This document shows positions 23,171 through 35,223 of a stretch of 64,000 nt of DNA, piece by piece. Below the pieces are notes generated by a model. The model had not been told where the DNA came from. It saw only the letters and a list, made by a program, of their open reading frames with translations, and searched no databases. Origin of the DNA: Eucommia ulmoides (taxonomy: Eukaryota; Streptophyta; Magnoliopsida; Garryales; Eucommiaceae). A program made the position numbers and the translations under genes. The stretch is taken from contig JAENRU010000484.1 in the NCBI GenBank assembly GCA_016647705.1, forward strand, positions 1,178,001-1,242,000. The letters are read 5' to 3'. Position 1 is the stretch's first letter. The number at the start of each line of letters is the position of its first letter.

Positions 23171-25018
23171 TCTGGTCAGTTACGAGATTACCGCAAGATC
23201 CAAGAATATCAAAGAAGCACTTAATAGGCTAATTCAAGAGATTTGGGCAGAGTCTGAAATTGTGATGTCCAAATTAGCCTCAAAGCATGATCAAGGTTTA
23301 ATCCATCTCATCAAGACAAACGAATGAGTTTAGGCATGATCTTGAATGGGCCCAGGCATGAGAGCCACAAATTTTTAGCCTATTTATTTTGCTATTAGTC
23401 TTTTAATTTTAATATAGGTCTTTTAGTTAATGATTTGTAAGGCATGATTGCCAATTAGATTTTTTCTTTTTAGATTAGGAGTCTTTTTCTTGTTAGACTA
23501 GGAGTGAAAGGCAACGTAGGAAGTTTCATTTTCTTTTATTTTCTTTCCTTGTTAGACTAAGTTTTCTTGGTTAGAGAGGGTGTGTCCATGAGAAAAAAAC
23601 ACATTACTTTTGATTAATAATATTGTGAAAGTTTTATTTTAAGTTCTTCAATAAACTTTTTCTGAATTTATTAAGAATTTCTTGTGGCGCTCAAATTCTA
23701 TACCTTCGGTTCGTGATTCACTTATCATTGGGTCAAGGTTTGTTGTCTTTATAGCTTCAATTCGCATTTCATTCATAAACGTGGGGTCAAAGTAATCCAT
23801 CCAAATTATGTATTTTTGTGTTCTTCATTTTTCGTTTATAAATCTGAATTTAGATTAATCATATCAAAGAAACCCTAAATTGATCTTGGATCTCACTAAT
23901 TCTTGGTGAGATTTGCATCATTTGGTAATCAGAGCAAGATTCTAAATTACGTTTCATCTATCATTTTCATCTTCGTTCATTGATATCTATTCATTCCTAC
24001 TTTAAATTTTTTTCATGGCCGAACTATATCGTCAAATCTGATCCGATTTCGTTTTAAAATTGATGTACGTTTAGAGCTCCTTAAAGTTGTTGAGCATTTT
24101 AGATCTCGTCCAGTTGCTGTTTAAAAAAAAAATAGAAACAAAAAATAAAAAAAAATAAAAAAAAAGAAAGCCTCTCGCCTACCCCCCAAAAATTGAGATT
24201 TACCTTATTCTTGTTCTATTTCATAGCTTATCCTTTTTGTTCGTCTTGTTTGATTTGTTTTCTTTCCTAAATCTCGTTCTTAGTGAAGGTATTGTTGAGT
24301 TTGGATTGTTTCAAGAAACCTTGGTTGAGATTAGTTAAGTTCAATAACGAACTAAAAGAGGAAGTTACGTGAAAAAATGCAAGACAATGTGTGAGCTCAT
24401 AAGAGGGTAAAAGCCACTTTAAGAATGATACACTAGTGTGAGTGCAAACACGTGAGGGAGTGTATGAGTTATTTCTAATATTTCTATATAGTTTCAAATA
24501 TGTCTTCCAGGGGAAACACATCAAACAACGAAGGAGGGGAAGAGTCGTTCTTCACGTTGCAGGCAATGCAACAACAATTTGAAAGCATGAATGTGATGTT
24601 CAATGAGATTTGGGATCAGATGGATAGCCAAGACACTGTTATTGCCACTTGGCGTGAGGGGCGTTCACAAGGAGTCCCTAATGCTAGAAGGCACGAAAGG
24701 CGCGCACAGGTGGAAGATTCAGATGGCGACCACGAGGATGAGTTCAATGAACTTTTCTTGAACTTATCAAGAATTTTTTGTGGCGTTCAAACTCTATACC
24801 TTCGGTTCATGATTCACTAATAATTATTGGGTTGAGGTTTGTTCTCTTTTTACCTTCGATTCGCATTTTATTCATAAACGTTGGGTCAAGTTAATCTATC
24901 CAAATTCTGTATTTTTGTGTTCTTCCTTTTTCGTTTATAAATTTGAATTTAAATCGATCCTAGTGAAGAAATCCTAAATTGATTTCGGGTCTCACTAATT
25001 CTTGGTGAGTTTTGCACA
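23170..25018 (+). mobile_element. Rearranged Ty3/gypsy relic: pol tail - LTR - gag start - LTR
   Basis: A polyprotein-like tail ends at about 23327 (residues NRLIQEIWAESEIVMSKLAS, then LIHLIKTNE and a stop), typical of the C-terminus of plant chromovirus pol. An LTR follows and ends GCATCA at 23920, then a primer-binding-site-like TGGTAATCAGAGC (23923-23935), and a gag N-terminus at 24500-24755. A second partial copy of the LTR runs from about 24755 to 25018. The two LTR copies share about 260 bp in the same order (CTATACCTTCGGTTC, CATAAACG, TCTCACTAATTCTTGGTGAG). The order pol-end, LTR, gag-start, LTR suggests two joined copies or an internal deletion. Lineage is inferred from the gag and pol tails. 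Confidence 0.6.
24500..24755 (+). pseudogene. Gypsy gag N-terminal fragment
   Basis: The frame begins MSSRGNTSNNEGGEESFF and continues with a Q/M-rich stretch (QAMQQQFESMNVMFNEIWDQ) and an acidic end. This is the layout of plant chromovirus gag N-termini that start just downstream of the 5' LTR. It breaks off after about 85 residues where LTR sequence resumes, so the matrix/capsid-like core, zinc knuckle and pol are missing. Confidence 0.6.
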
Positions 25019-26740
25019 TTTTGTCTTCCCTGTGCCTTAGTGGTGGTTGTTTTTATAAGCTTCTAATGGGTCAGGGGCTTGAGGGTAGGCAGAAGGAGAG
25101 AGATGAATGAGAAAATAGGAGGCATTTTAAATCGTCGTCGTATTGATTTATATCATTTTATGAATAAATCATGAGCGTGTTATGTGCCTCTTCAAAAGGC
25201 ATGAATTTTTATTTTATTAAAAAAATACCCAAGATATTTAGACAAATATATAATAAACACAAAAGAAGGAAAATTTTGGTGTGAGTTTTCCTTCTGTCAA
25301 GCGTTCAAGGGCTAGCGGCGGAGGATAACACCGTAACAAACATTTACTAATTTTTATTAGTTTTCAAATTCATGTTGAATTCAATATGATACTTTAAAAA
25401 TTTTTAATTTTTCAATTTCATCTTGAATTCAACATGGTACTGTTAATATATATTGTTTTGAAATCAATGATATCACGTTAGTTATTTTTCATCATATTTT
25501 CACATTCGTATTAAATTCGACATATTACTTCGAAATCTTCATGGTTTTGTACATCATGTTGAATTTAACATGATATTTTTTTATGATTTTTATATATTCA
25601 AATTTGTATGAATAAGATTTTCAAAATGATATTATATTCACCATTTTTTCATTAGTTTTAAGTTTCATGTTAAATTATACTTCAAATATATATTTTTTGA
25701 AATAAGTGATATCATATTCACCATCATTGTGTTGAATTCAATACAAAAATAAATCATATTTTTAGTATTGTTTTGAAGCCAATGACTCCTTGTTATTTTA
25801 AGAATACATATGTGGTTTAATTTTAATTTAGTAATTGTTCTTAATCCTACAAATACATTCCATAAATATAAATCCATCAGTAAATTGCGGAAGGACAATG
25901 TCGTTTGTATCTTTTTTTTTTTTTTTTTTCAGATTTGAATTTAGGATTAATCAATAATATAATTTTGAAATTAAAGATTAATGGGTTTAATTGGAAAGTC
26001 TCATGATAATTTGGTAGAATTATACTTAGACCATTCGGTCATATCCCTTCTAAAACTAACTTATGAAAGTCAAGAAATTAAAAGCAACTTTAAATTGCTT
26101 CTTCATGTTCTTGGAGAACGTTGTTGTCAGAATGATCACAAGGTTTAAAAATTAAAAATATTGTTGAGTTATTAGATAGAAAAATGTGTATTTACCTATT
26201 TCCATAAGAATATACTTCCAATTATATAGGCATAATAATGGATAAACTAGGCATAATATCGCCCTAATAAATAGAACCATAAAAGTAAAACACAAACTAC
26301 CAAATTGATCAACGAAATGGTGCTTCTTCATGTTCTTGAAAAACGTTGGTGTATGAACGATCACAAGGCTTTAACGAAAACAATTGTTTTTTTTAGTTAC
26401 ACTTACAACAACTGTTAAGAGGACCTTTAGTGGAGTTATTGGAAAGGAGAATGTGTAAGTATAGATTTGCATTACCTATTTAATACTAATATCTGAAATT
26501 GAAAAACTTTATCTTGGAATTAATGAGAGCTCACCAAATAATTTTCATTGATTCTCTTTTTTTAAACATATTAAGGTGAGCTTTTGTTGATCTGGGGCGT
26601 ACTCGAATCGGAGGCGGCACCGATGAGGCCGCCTAGGGGCGGTAGAAACTTCTTCTTCTTCGTGGTGATTATACCATAACTAGCTGTTGTATAGGTGGGG
26701 AAAGAATACAACGGCGAAGACTAAAAAGAGGATTATACTC
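25019..26740. other. AT-rich intergenic DNA with a GTTGAATTCAAC-containing dispersed family
   Basis: No gene is seen. The part 25340-25760 repeats ATTCGTGTTGAATTCAACATGATA-like words, which resemble 58630-58900 and 4180-4330. Two near-identical segments with GCTTCTTCATGTTCTTG...AACGTTG occur at 26096-26130 and 26319-26351. Confidence 0.45.
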
Positions 26741-26764
26741 GCCGTCATCATGATTTTTCCGATA

Positions 26765-26873
26765 AGAATAATACACAAACTACAAGCTATACATATGTAT
26801 TTATAAGAAAAAAATAAGGATTAGGGTTTTGTCCTAATGGGCCACGTGGGCTAAGCCCATTATTACATTAACA
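26765..26873 (-). repeat. Copia element 1, 3' LTR (outer end missing or diverged)
   Basis: This 109-bp stretch matches the inner part of the LTR at 31872-32029 (shared CACAAACTACAAGCTATACA, GTTTTGTCCTAATGGGCCA and AAGCCCATTATTACATTAAC). The polypurine tract GAGAGGGGA lies directly against it on the minus strand (26874-26882). The outer 45-50 bp, including the terminal TGTTAAAA, cannot be found, so this LTR is truncated or replaced at its outer end. Confidence 0.75.
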
Positions 26874-26886
26874 TCCCCTCTCAAAC

Positions 26887-29800
26887 TCAAGGAGGTAAGT
26901 GGGTGGTGAACTTGAGTTTGGAAACCAAAGAGTGAAAGCGTTCAGGTGGATGAGCCTTAGTAAAAATGTCTACAGTTTGATCGGCTGAACTGACAAATTG
27001 TAGACGAACCGTATTCTGGAAAATATGATAATGGATGAAGTGACAATCGGTCTCAATGTGTTTTGTACGCTCGTGGAATATATCATTGTGAGCGATTTGA
27101 ATAGCACTCTTGTTGTCACAGTGTAAGGTAGTGGCAGCAGGAGAAGAGATGCCCATATCAGCGAGGAGCCATCGAAGCCAAAAAAGTTCTTGAGTTGCAT
27201 CAGCCATGACACGATATTCAGCTTTAGTACTGGAGCGAGTAACCACAGTTTATTTCTTACTACGCCAGGAAATGAGAGAATTTCCAAAAAAGAAACAGTA
27301 ACCAATGGTGGAACGTCTGTCGGTAGGGTTAACGACCCAATCGGCATCAGAATAAGCTTATAAAAATTGGAGCAGATTGAGCTGAGAAATGAAGCCCATG
27401 AAATAAAGTACCATTGACATACCGAAGAATGCGAAGAACAACCGAGTAATGAGTGGTCCGAGGAGCGGACAAGAACTGACTGACCTGATGAACAGCATAG
27501 GCAATGTCAGGGCGAGTAACAGTAAGATATACGAGACTTCCAACTAGTTGGCGATATAGAGTGGCATCCTGAAGAGGTGAACCATCGAGTGGGGTAAGTC
27601 TCACATTCGGCTCTAGAGGAGTAGTGACAGTGGTCGAGTCAGTGATCCCAGCTATAGAAAGGAGATCCGAGACATATTTGGCTTGAGAGAGAAAATATTC
27701 ATCTGAATCGGATGAGACTTCAAGGACAAGAAAATAGGTGAGTACGCTAAGATCTTTCATCTTGAATTGGCCACTGAGAAACTATTTGAGTTCAAAAATA
27801 CGAGGTAAATCATCTTCAATAATAACCATATCATCCACATATAATAAAAGAAGGATAATATCGTTGGCAGTGTGGCGAATAAACAGAGCCGAATCATGAT
27901 CACTAGATGTGAACCCAAACTGATAAATAATAGTACTAAATTTGGCGAACTAGGCACGTAGAGCTTATTTCAATCCATATAGAGCACGACGAAGACGACA
28001 AACTTTATTCCGAAGGATAGCAAGGCCGGGAGGTGGATGCATATAGACTTCCTCAAGTAGGTTCCCATCGAGAAATACATTTTTGACATCCATTTGAAAA
28101 AGAGTCCATTTCCGAATGGCGCCAACGGCAAGAAGTGTACGAACAGATGTAAGTCTCGCCACTGGAGTAAATGTTTCTTCATAGTCAATGTCATATTCCT
28201 GAGCAAAGCCCTTGGCAACAAGTCGAGCTTTATATTAGTTAACCGAGCCATCAGAAAGTGTCTTGATCTTAAATACCCATTTGCATCCAATAGGAATTTT
28301 CCCAAAAGGCAGATCCACGATATCTCAAGTATGAGTTTTGGTTAGGGCCTGAAGTTCTTTGTCAATTGCTTTCTGCCAAAGAGGATTAGTACTAGCCTCC
28401 TTATAGGATTGAGGCTCATGCAGATGAAGTATAGTAGAAAAATAATAAAAATCATGAAGATGAGATGGGCGATGAGTTACCCTGGTAGACCTGCGAGGGT
28501 GATTTGAGGATGGTCCTTAGAGGAAGTTGGTGCAGACTCATCAGACATAGAAATATCCTCAGGGATGACCGATTGAATCAGAGGGGTGAGGTCAACTGGT
28601 TACTTTGGAGCTGGAGTTGGATCTGGAGGAGTGAAACCAGCTGGTGGGTCAAATGTAGACTCGACAGTACCTGAAACTGAGTCCTCAGGAAATTACTCAA
28701 TAGATGAATCAATAAAGAATCTGGAGTTAGAGATGGTAGACATGTCAAATGACCGTAAGGAAGAAAACATTTGATATTCCCAAAAAACGACATGACGAGA
28801 GATACAAAAAGTTTTAGAAATAGGATCCCAACACCAATACCCCTTATGTTCAATACCATATCCAATGAAACAACATAAGTGAGCCCTTGGTTCCAATTTG
28901 TTACGTTCATGTGGTTTAAGAAGAACAAAACAAACACAACTAAAGACTTTGAGCTCAAAATAATCAGGAGGCTTACTGAAAAGACGCTCAAATGGGGACT
29001 GAGTTTGGATTATGGCGGAAGGAACATGGTTGATTGTGTACACTGCGGTTAAGGCTGCCTCGCCCCAGAAGCACTCAGGACATGAAGAAGAAATGAGTAG
29101 AGCACGAACGGTGTCAAGAATTTGTCTATGTTTGCGTTCGGCTCGTCTATTTTGTTAGGAAGTTCCAAGACACGAGCGGTGGGGAAGAGTAGCATTTTTG
29201 TGAAGTAGGTTGAGAAAAGCATGGTCTTTGTATTCTATTGCATTATCTGAGCGAAAAACTTTGATATTTCGAGAGAATTGAGTTTGAACCATAGAGGAAA
29301 AATCAGAATATATTTGAAATAATTTAGATCTATTTTTCATAAGAAACAACCATGTATATCGAGAATAATCATCCATAAATATAACAAAATAACGAGCACC
29401 ACCCATTGTTGTATAAGGAGAAGGCTGCCAAACATCAGAATGTACTAAATCAAAAGGTGCAAGGAAAACTGACTGACTCTCATTAAAAGGTAAAACTGAT
29501 TGTTTTGCAAGTTGACAATGAATACAATGGAAAGACTCATACTGAAAAGAATCTAACTGACCACGAGAAATAAGAGAACTAAGGCAACTAAATGAAGTGT
29601 GACCTAACCGAGAGTGCTATAATTCCATGGGTGAGAGCCTTGGGATGGATGCGGCTGATTAGTTTGGTAATGATAAGGATGGGACTTGGAGGTGAGTGAG
29701 CTCAAAGAGGCGTCCAACTTTACGGCCGGTCCCAAGAAGTTTTCCGGTCTGAGGGTCCTGCACACGACAACCAGTAGAAGAAAAATACAAATCAAGTCCA

Positions 29801-30976
29801 AGATTACATAATTGTTCAATAGATCCATTAGCAGTGTGAATAGTAGGTGCATGCTCATCACGAGTTTTAGAAGAGAAGTTAGAGGAATAAGATGTCATGT
29901 GGTTGCAATAGGCAGAATCAAAATACCATCGAGATGTACCTGGTGTAGCTGTCATGGCTATATTTTTACCAGTGTTATTTAGAGCCTTAGTAAGCGCAGT
30001 GCAGAAACCACTCCAATCAGGTGGAGAGCTGGATGAAGTTGATGTAACATCAGTGGCTATAGCGTAACATTTTTTGTCTTGAAATAGGACCGATTGCGAG
30101 AGTCTCGACAACGATATTGGTTCCCATTTGACTGATTTCCAGAAAGTTTTGGGCAGTCTGAAAGATAGTGGCCCGATTCTCTACAGATTTTACATAGGCG
30201 AGAGGGATATTTGAGCAATTCATGCCCTTGTGAATAACAATATCTGCAGTATAATGGCTTTTGGGATGGGTTCGGCTTCTTTCCCATTGTTGTAGGAGCA
30301 CTGGCATTACTAGAGCAACATCTGTATGTGAAATTTGTAGTGTCGCAAGACGTGTTTCCTCACTGAGTAGATCAGAAATGACATTATTTAGAGAGGCTAG
30401 TGTGCCCCGGTGGAGAATTGAAGCTCGTACAGGGTCAAATTCTTTCCTTAAGCCTATTAAGAATTGCATAATGCGTGTCTTTGTTCGGTATTTGACATGA
30501 ATGGTGGCGTCTTTGGTGCATTCCCAGGTGGGCTCAGTGATAGCCAGCTGATCCCACACGGCAGCCATTTGGTATAGGAAACTATTAACAGTTTGCCCAG
30601 GTTCCTGGTGCATGCTATGGAAGGTGGAGAGAAGGTGATACTGATTCGAGATGTCTGCCTTGGTATAGTGGTCATGGAGAAGATCCCAAGCTTCTTTAGC
30701 TGTCTAGATTGTACCAAATAGAAGTTTGATTTCTGGAATGATAGTAGCACGAAACCATGTAAGAATCTGGTGATTTTTGCTATTCCAGTCATCTAGACGG
30801 TTAATGTATTTGGCCTTATCTTCGTTGTTCGTCTGCTCGGGTTCAGTGATATCTCCAGTTACGAAACATCACAATCGTCGTCCACGGAGAAAACTAGACA
30901 TCTCTTAAGCCCATACGACATAATTAGTTTCATTCAGAACAGTGGTGATAACTCGAGGTGCATCAGATTCAGCCAT
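26887..30976 (-). pseudogene. Copia gag-pol polyprotein, broken
   Basis: Gag starts at 30976 (MAESDAPRV) and already has stops after NYVVWA and before TAKEAW. A zinc knuckle CKICRESGHYLSDC lies at about 30180. The protease motif is WYFDSAYCNHMTS (about 29930) instead of the usual D-S/T-G. Integrase runs through an H..H..C..C finger (HCIHCQLAKQ), FIMDDYSRYTW-like FIFMDDYSRYTW and FRSDNAIEY, where the usual second glycine-rich SDNGGE is altered. RT shows MDVKNVFLDGNL, YGLK, YVDD (about 27832) and GSLVYLTVTRPDIAYAV. RNase H shows SSTKAEYRVM and HCDNKSAIQIAHN. A frameshift separates RT from RNase H near 27350. The normal Copia order is retained, but no single frame covers it. Confidence 0.9.
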
Positions 30977-31159
30977 AAGAATAAAAGAGGAGATGAACCG
31001 GTGTAGGAAACACTCAAATAAAGAAGAAAGCATATTCTACGATTACCAAATCAGAAAACAAAGTCCGTAAACAGATTCAGAACGTTGAAAAACCCCAAGA
31101 AACGGTCCAAATATGCAGAAAATTGGTATAAAAAGCCCTGAACCGGTCCAAAACAAATT

Positions 31160-31425
31160 ATTGTGCTGAACCAGTGATGTGGCAAGGAACTGATGACAAA
31201 GTGCTGATGTGTCAGTCAACGATGACGTGGCAGTTGGTCAACGACAATGTGGCACAGTCAAAGATGATGTGGCGCTAACCGAGCTGCTGATGTGGCGATG
31301 AGATGACACAAACGTGGCGATGATGTGGTAGGCGATCAACGATGGTATGGCACTGGTCAATGATGATGTGGCGATGACTGTGTGCTGAGTTGTCGCTGAC
31401 GTGGATTGTTGACGTGGTAGCCTGT
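31160..31425. repeat. Degenerate GATGTGGC/CCACGTCA repeats in the Copia leader
   Basis: The leader between PBS and gag holds about a dozen irregularly spaced copies of TGATGTGGC or TGACGTGGC, often followed by a GTCAACGA-like word. On the element's sense strand these read GCCACATCA or GCCACGTCA. Confidence 0.65.
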
Positions 31426-31871
31426 AAACAAAAGACAAAGGAGAATGTGCATGGATCTGATGCGCCATCAGTTTTTTTGTGCGTGAACAGTAGCCCGGTG
31501 ATGAACCTTACATTTTTGGAATCTTCTCGTCTATACGGTTTCGATGGTATATCGTGAGTTGAATTTGGAGCCCTGGTTGAGACAGTAGAGCTCAAAATTC
31601 AAGACGGCGTAAAGTGGTAGTGCTGCTGGCTGTTGGAGGCGCATGAGGGCACGTTCAACCTCTAATGGCGGTGATTTTGGTGGCATTGTGTTCGTCTCAG
31701 CCATACGAAGACGGCGGTATGATGTTTGTTGATATCAAAGAAGGGACGAAGCCTGCAATAGCGACGAAAGCTTTGGACGAATAAGGGTGGCGGCGGCGGC
31801 GACAACGGAAGCGTTAGGGTTGCGAAAAAATTATTGAGAACATGTCCAAGAAAGACTTGCTCTTGATAACA

Positions 31872-32029
31872 TGTTAAAATAATTGAAAAATAAGGAATGA
31901 ATCATGTATTGAGAATATATGAGAATGATACACAAACTACAAGCTATACACATGTATTTATAGGGAAAAATAAGGGTTAGGGTTTTGTCCTAATGGGCCA
32001 TGTGGGCCAAGCCCATTATTACATTAACA
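31872..32029 (-). repeat. Copia element 1, 5' LTR
   Basis: This is a complete 158-bp LTR. On the plus strand it runs from TGTTAAAATAATTG to CATTAACA, giving TG...CA ends. It borders the PBS on the left and unrelated DNA (ACGCCGGAATC) on the right. Confidence 0.8.
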
Positions 32030-32389
32030 ACGCCGGAATCATTCAATTCACCGTTCATCCCCGTCGAATCTCCCATTTTTTTCCAATGAATTTTCCGACC
32101 CAATTTCTGATCTCGAAATCTAAGAAAAACCCAGAAAAAAAAAATTTGTTTTGAAACTAAGCTGATGGGTACTTTGATATATGAAAATTTTTGAGGTCGG
32201 AGGTGAATAAAGAGAAGAACTTGAATTTTTCGATGACTCAGAGAGAGAGACGGAGATTAAGACTTTGGAAAGATTGATGATTTAAATTGGTTGTTATTTC
32301 ATTAACTGGGTCAAAAAAGAGAGAAAATTGAAGTGGAAGATGAAGGCTGAATCGAGTCAACAAGCAAGAGAGAGAATTAATCGATAGAT

Positions 32390-32645
32390 AACGAGTATTA
32401 ATGGGTAGGAGATGAACATAAAATACATAATAACCCCCCTTAAGTTTTTAATCATATAAAAATAGCCATTAATAAATATTTTAAGGGTATAAATGTCATT
32501 TCACACTATTTAACTGATTTTGGTTGACTTTAGTCTGTTGACCGTTAGAGTTAACTGAGAACTTTACCGTTACACTTTAGTCTAAGACCACATGAGATAA
32601 GTGTCAAAAATAAATTCACAGGGGGATAAATGCAGTTCGTCCAAG
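32390..32645. repeat. Second copy of the inverted-arm repeat family (see 557-1540), right arm
   Basis: It matches 1360-1535 in the same orientation (ATGTCATTTCACACTATTTAAC, then CCGTTAGAGTTAACT). Its right end GGGGGATAAATGCAG matches the reverse complement of 560-575. It stops where the gypsy element starts at about 32645. The rest of this copy is not found on the left side. Confidence 0.6.
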
Positions 32646-34090
32646 GCACTGAGGAGATCTAGGTAAGCCTTTTAAGTTCGGACCTCGTTCTCCCCTCACC
32701 CCAGTTTCTGCTCTAACATGCTCACTTTTTCAGTTACGAAGAAAAGCAAGCCCAGCCCGAAGATCCTGAAAGAGAAAGAGGAGATTCTACAGATGCCGTT
32801 TACTCACGTCAGCTCGCTGCTCATGTCGTGCCTCTACGATGTTTATTTCTGGAGCAATCCCTTTCTACCAGTACCGACCTTGAACCCGAATTCTAAGAAC
32901 GGTAAGCAACTTGAGCTTAGTTCGATCATTTTATTTTTCTTCGCCGACTGACGATCATTTTTTTTTTCTTTTTAGCAATGGACATTGCTGCGATAACCCG
33001 GATGGCTGCGAAGAAGCTCGGGATAAGCCAGGTCGCCCAAGGTGATCAGGCTGGCCGAAGGACAAAGGAGACAATACCGATTACCCAGGCGGGGCCCGTC
33101 CCTACCCGGAGGAGGCCTAGGACCTCGGCAACTGGAAGGACTGAGCGGACTGATTCCCCTTCCATCAAAAAAGATAAGGGCAAAAGGAAAGTGGGGACGT
33201 CCGATGTACCGACCGGACACTGCAATAAGAGCCAACACTCCACCCCCGCTCAGCAAGAGGAGCAGCCACAAAGGCGTGGCGAGGGGTATGAGAAGGTCGT
33301 CATCCGAACCGGGCTCTATCCAAACGAATCGGCCACCCAAAATCCTATCGTGCTAACGAACTTTGCCTAGCGGATAGTACCGCCGACGGATAGGAAAAGA
33401 TTTGCCGCGAAGAGCGATGCCAAACTTTGCGCCGATTTGAATTGGGATTTGCTTTCGGTAAGTTGTTCTCCCCAGGCTGCATTTGGTACTTGTTTTTTTT
33501 TGAATTTTTAGTAATCGTGTTGTCGACCTTGCAGGGGTTGTTCACCTCGCTTGAGACCGGTGCTCGTCTACACCAGGCCAACGAAACGTTGCAAAAACTG
33601 ACGGAAGAGAGGGAGAAGGACGTCAGACTCGTGGAAGAGTACCATAAGGCGATAGAGGCCACAGAGGATAGGGCCAAGGCTACGGAGAAGAGGGCCAAAG
33701 ACAAGCAAAAGATAGCCTACTCCCGGTTGGAGGAGCTCCAGAAGAGCCACGAAGCCGAGCAGAGGCGGCTGCCTTTTTTTCAAGAAGAACGAAAAATTTA
33801 TCGGGCTCCGAGACCGCATCGCTGTCAGCGTGATCCATCTTGGTTTCAAAGGAGCAGTCAACTCCGTTCGGCGCCAGTTCCGGGATGTCGATCACATAAA
33901 GATAGCCCTTAAGCTCAGTGACCAGGACATTGCTGAGGCTCAGGCCAAAGAAGATGCAAGAAAGATCGAGCCGAGCATTGAGCCGACCGATCTAGAAACT
34001 GGACCAAGCTAGCGAGCAGAGATCTCTGACCAGGCTGACACGGAGAAGACCCCTGGCGAGCATCCCGACCAGGAGCAGTAGACCCCCTAG
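32645..34090 (+). pseudogene. Additional ORF of the Tat element, antisense to gag-pol, with introns
   Basis: The gene reads on the plus strand and shows three canonical GT-AG introns of 71, 74 and 77 bp: 32663-32733, 32902-32975 and 33458-33534. The exons encode a charged, P/E-rich segment (KQAQPEDPERERGDSTD), a basic/disordered middle (KKDKGKRKVGTSDV), and a coiled coil of about 75 residues (33535-33775; ANETLQKLTEEREKDV and KATEKRAKDKQKIAY). An acidic tail ends near 34081. A T-run at about 33774-33780 causes a frameshift, and there is a stop in the first visible exon. The 5' part is cut off at 32645. Plant Tat elements are known to carry such extra ORFs; the function is unknown. Confidence 0.7.
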
Positions 34091-34329
34091 CCTTCAGCCT
34101 AATTTTTTTTTTCTTCTTTTTGTTCTGCCCGGTAAACAACGGGCTTATATGTAATGGGTAGTAGTTCCGCCTCTTTTTGTACATCTTGAAAATCTGAATA
34201 GAACTTTTGATTTGCCTTTTGTACAAACCTTGTCTATTTCTTTCTTGTCTTTACTTTATTGGATGGATGATGATGATCGATGGTTTTTATTTACAAGTTC
34301 GTAAGATTTTTTGAGCTGGCGTAGTACTC

Positions 34330-34800
34330 CGGTGCCCGCTAATCCGTACACACCTTGCCCCTCAGGCGATCAGAAGAGCTTGTGCTGAGTGAGCTATTAT
34401 AGTCGACTTTGTAGTACTTAGTTATCTTCCATCACTTGGTGTGCGGGTTCGTGAATGTGTTGTTGATCACTTTGCCCCCCAGACAACCAAGGCAGTTCAT
34501 GTAGAGCGAGCTGCTGTGGTTGTCTTTCTGGTGCTCGGTTGAGTTTCACCACTTGCGCTTGTTTTGCCCCCCAAACGTCCAAAGAATCTCAGAACAACCG
34601 AGCTTCCTTGGTGTCTTACTGGATTGCGTCTTTTTGCCCCCCAGAAGATCTGTCCAGCCCGGTATTCCGGGCTTGCCGATATTTTTCCTCTTTGTAGGGA
34701 GAAGGGCTTTGGGGAGTCTTACCCCGGCTTCTCGGCACATGGCTACATTGTCCCGCCCCAGAATTCCTGGATCATTTTTTCCCCCAGATAATCTACTGAG
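34330..34800 (-). repeat. Spaced CTGGGGGGCAAA motifs between the extra ORF and pol
   Basis: On the minus strand the word CTGGGGGGCAAA or a close variant (with TTGGGGGGCAAAA and CTGAGGGGCAAG) recurs about five times at roughly 60-130 bp spacing (near 34360, 34475, 34570, 34640, 34790). The sequence between is only loosely similar. The words resemble polypurine tracts. Confidence 0.6.
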
Positions 34801-35223
34801 CTCGATTTTTTTGAGCTTGTCGATCTTCTTTAGCGTTCAATTCGCAGATGTACTGCTTAATGGATTTCAGAAACTAAAAAGTCATTGCATCGAAAATGCT
34901 TACTTTACATTAATTTCAACTTGTCCATTACAATTCTTTTGAGATCAAAATAAGAAATCTATTACAATTTTATGGATCGCACTCATCAGTCTGGTAGTAG
35001 CGCTTCAGGTGCTCAGCGTTCTAGGGGTGCTTGAGTGGTATCCAATCTTCCGTTTCCAAGTTATATGTGCTCGGTCAAGCTATGCGAGCCACACGATAAG
35101 GGCCCTCCCAGCTCGGTGCCAATTTTCTGGCATTTTGTTCCTTAGTAGCTAGGGTGACTTTCCTTAGGACGAGGTTCCTAACGTCAAAAGATTGAGGTTG
35201 AATACGACGATTATAGTATTGGG

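Larger units (their letters stand above)
26765..32029 (-). mobile_element. Ty1/Copia LTR retrotransposon, decayed, about 5.3 kb
   Basis: The element reads right to left: 5' LTR (31872-32029), primer binding site (TGTTATCAAGAGCAAG, 31871-31856, close to the initiator-Met type TGGTATCAGAGC), a long leader (30977-31855), gag (from ATG at 30976), protease, integrase, reverse transcriptase, RNase H, a stop at 26887-26889, polypurine tract, and 3' LTR. Integrase before RT defines Copia. The LTRs are short (158 bp). Several in-frame stops and frameshifts make it non-functional. The 3' LTR lacks its outer end, so no reliable target-site duplication could be read. Confidence 0.9.
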
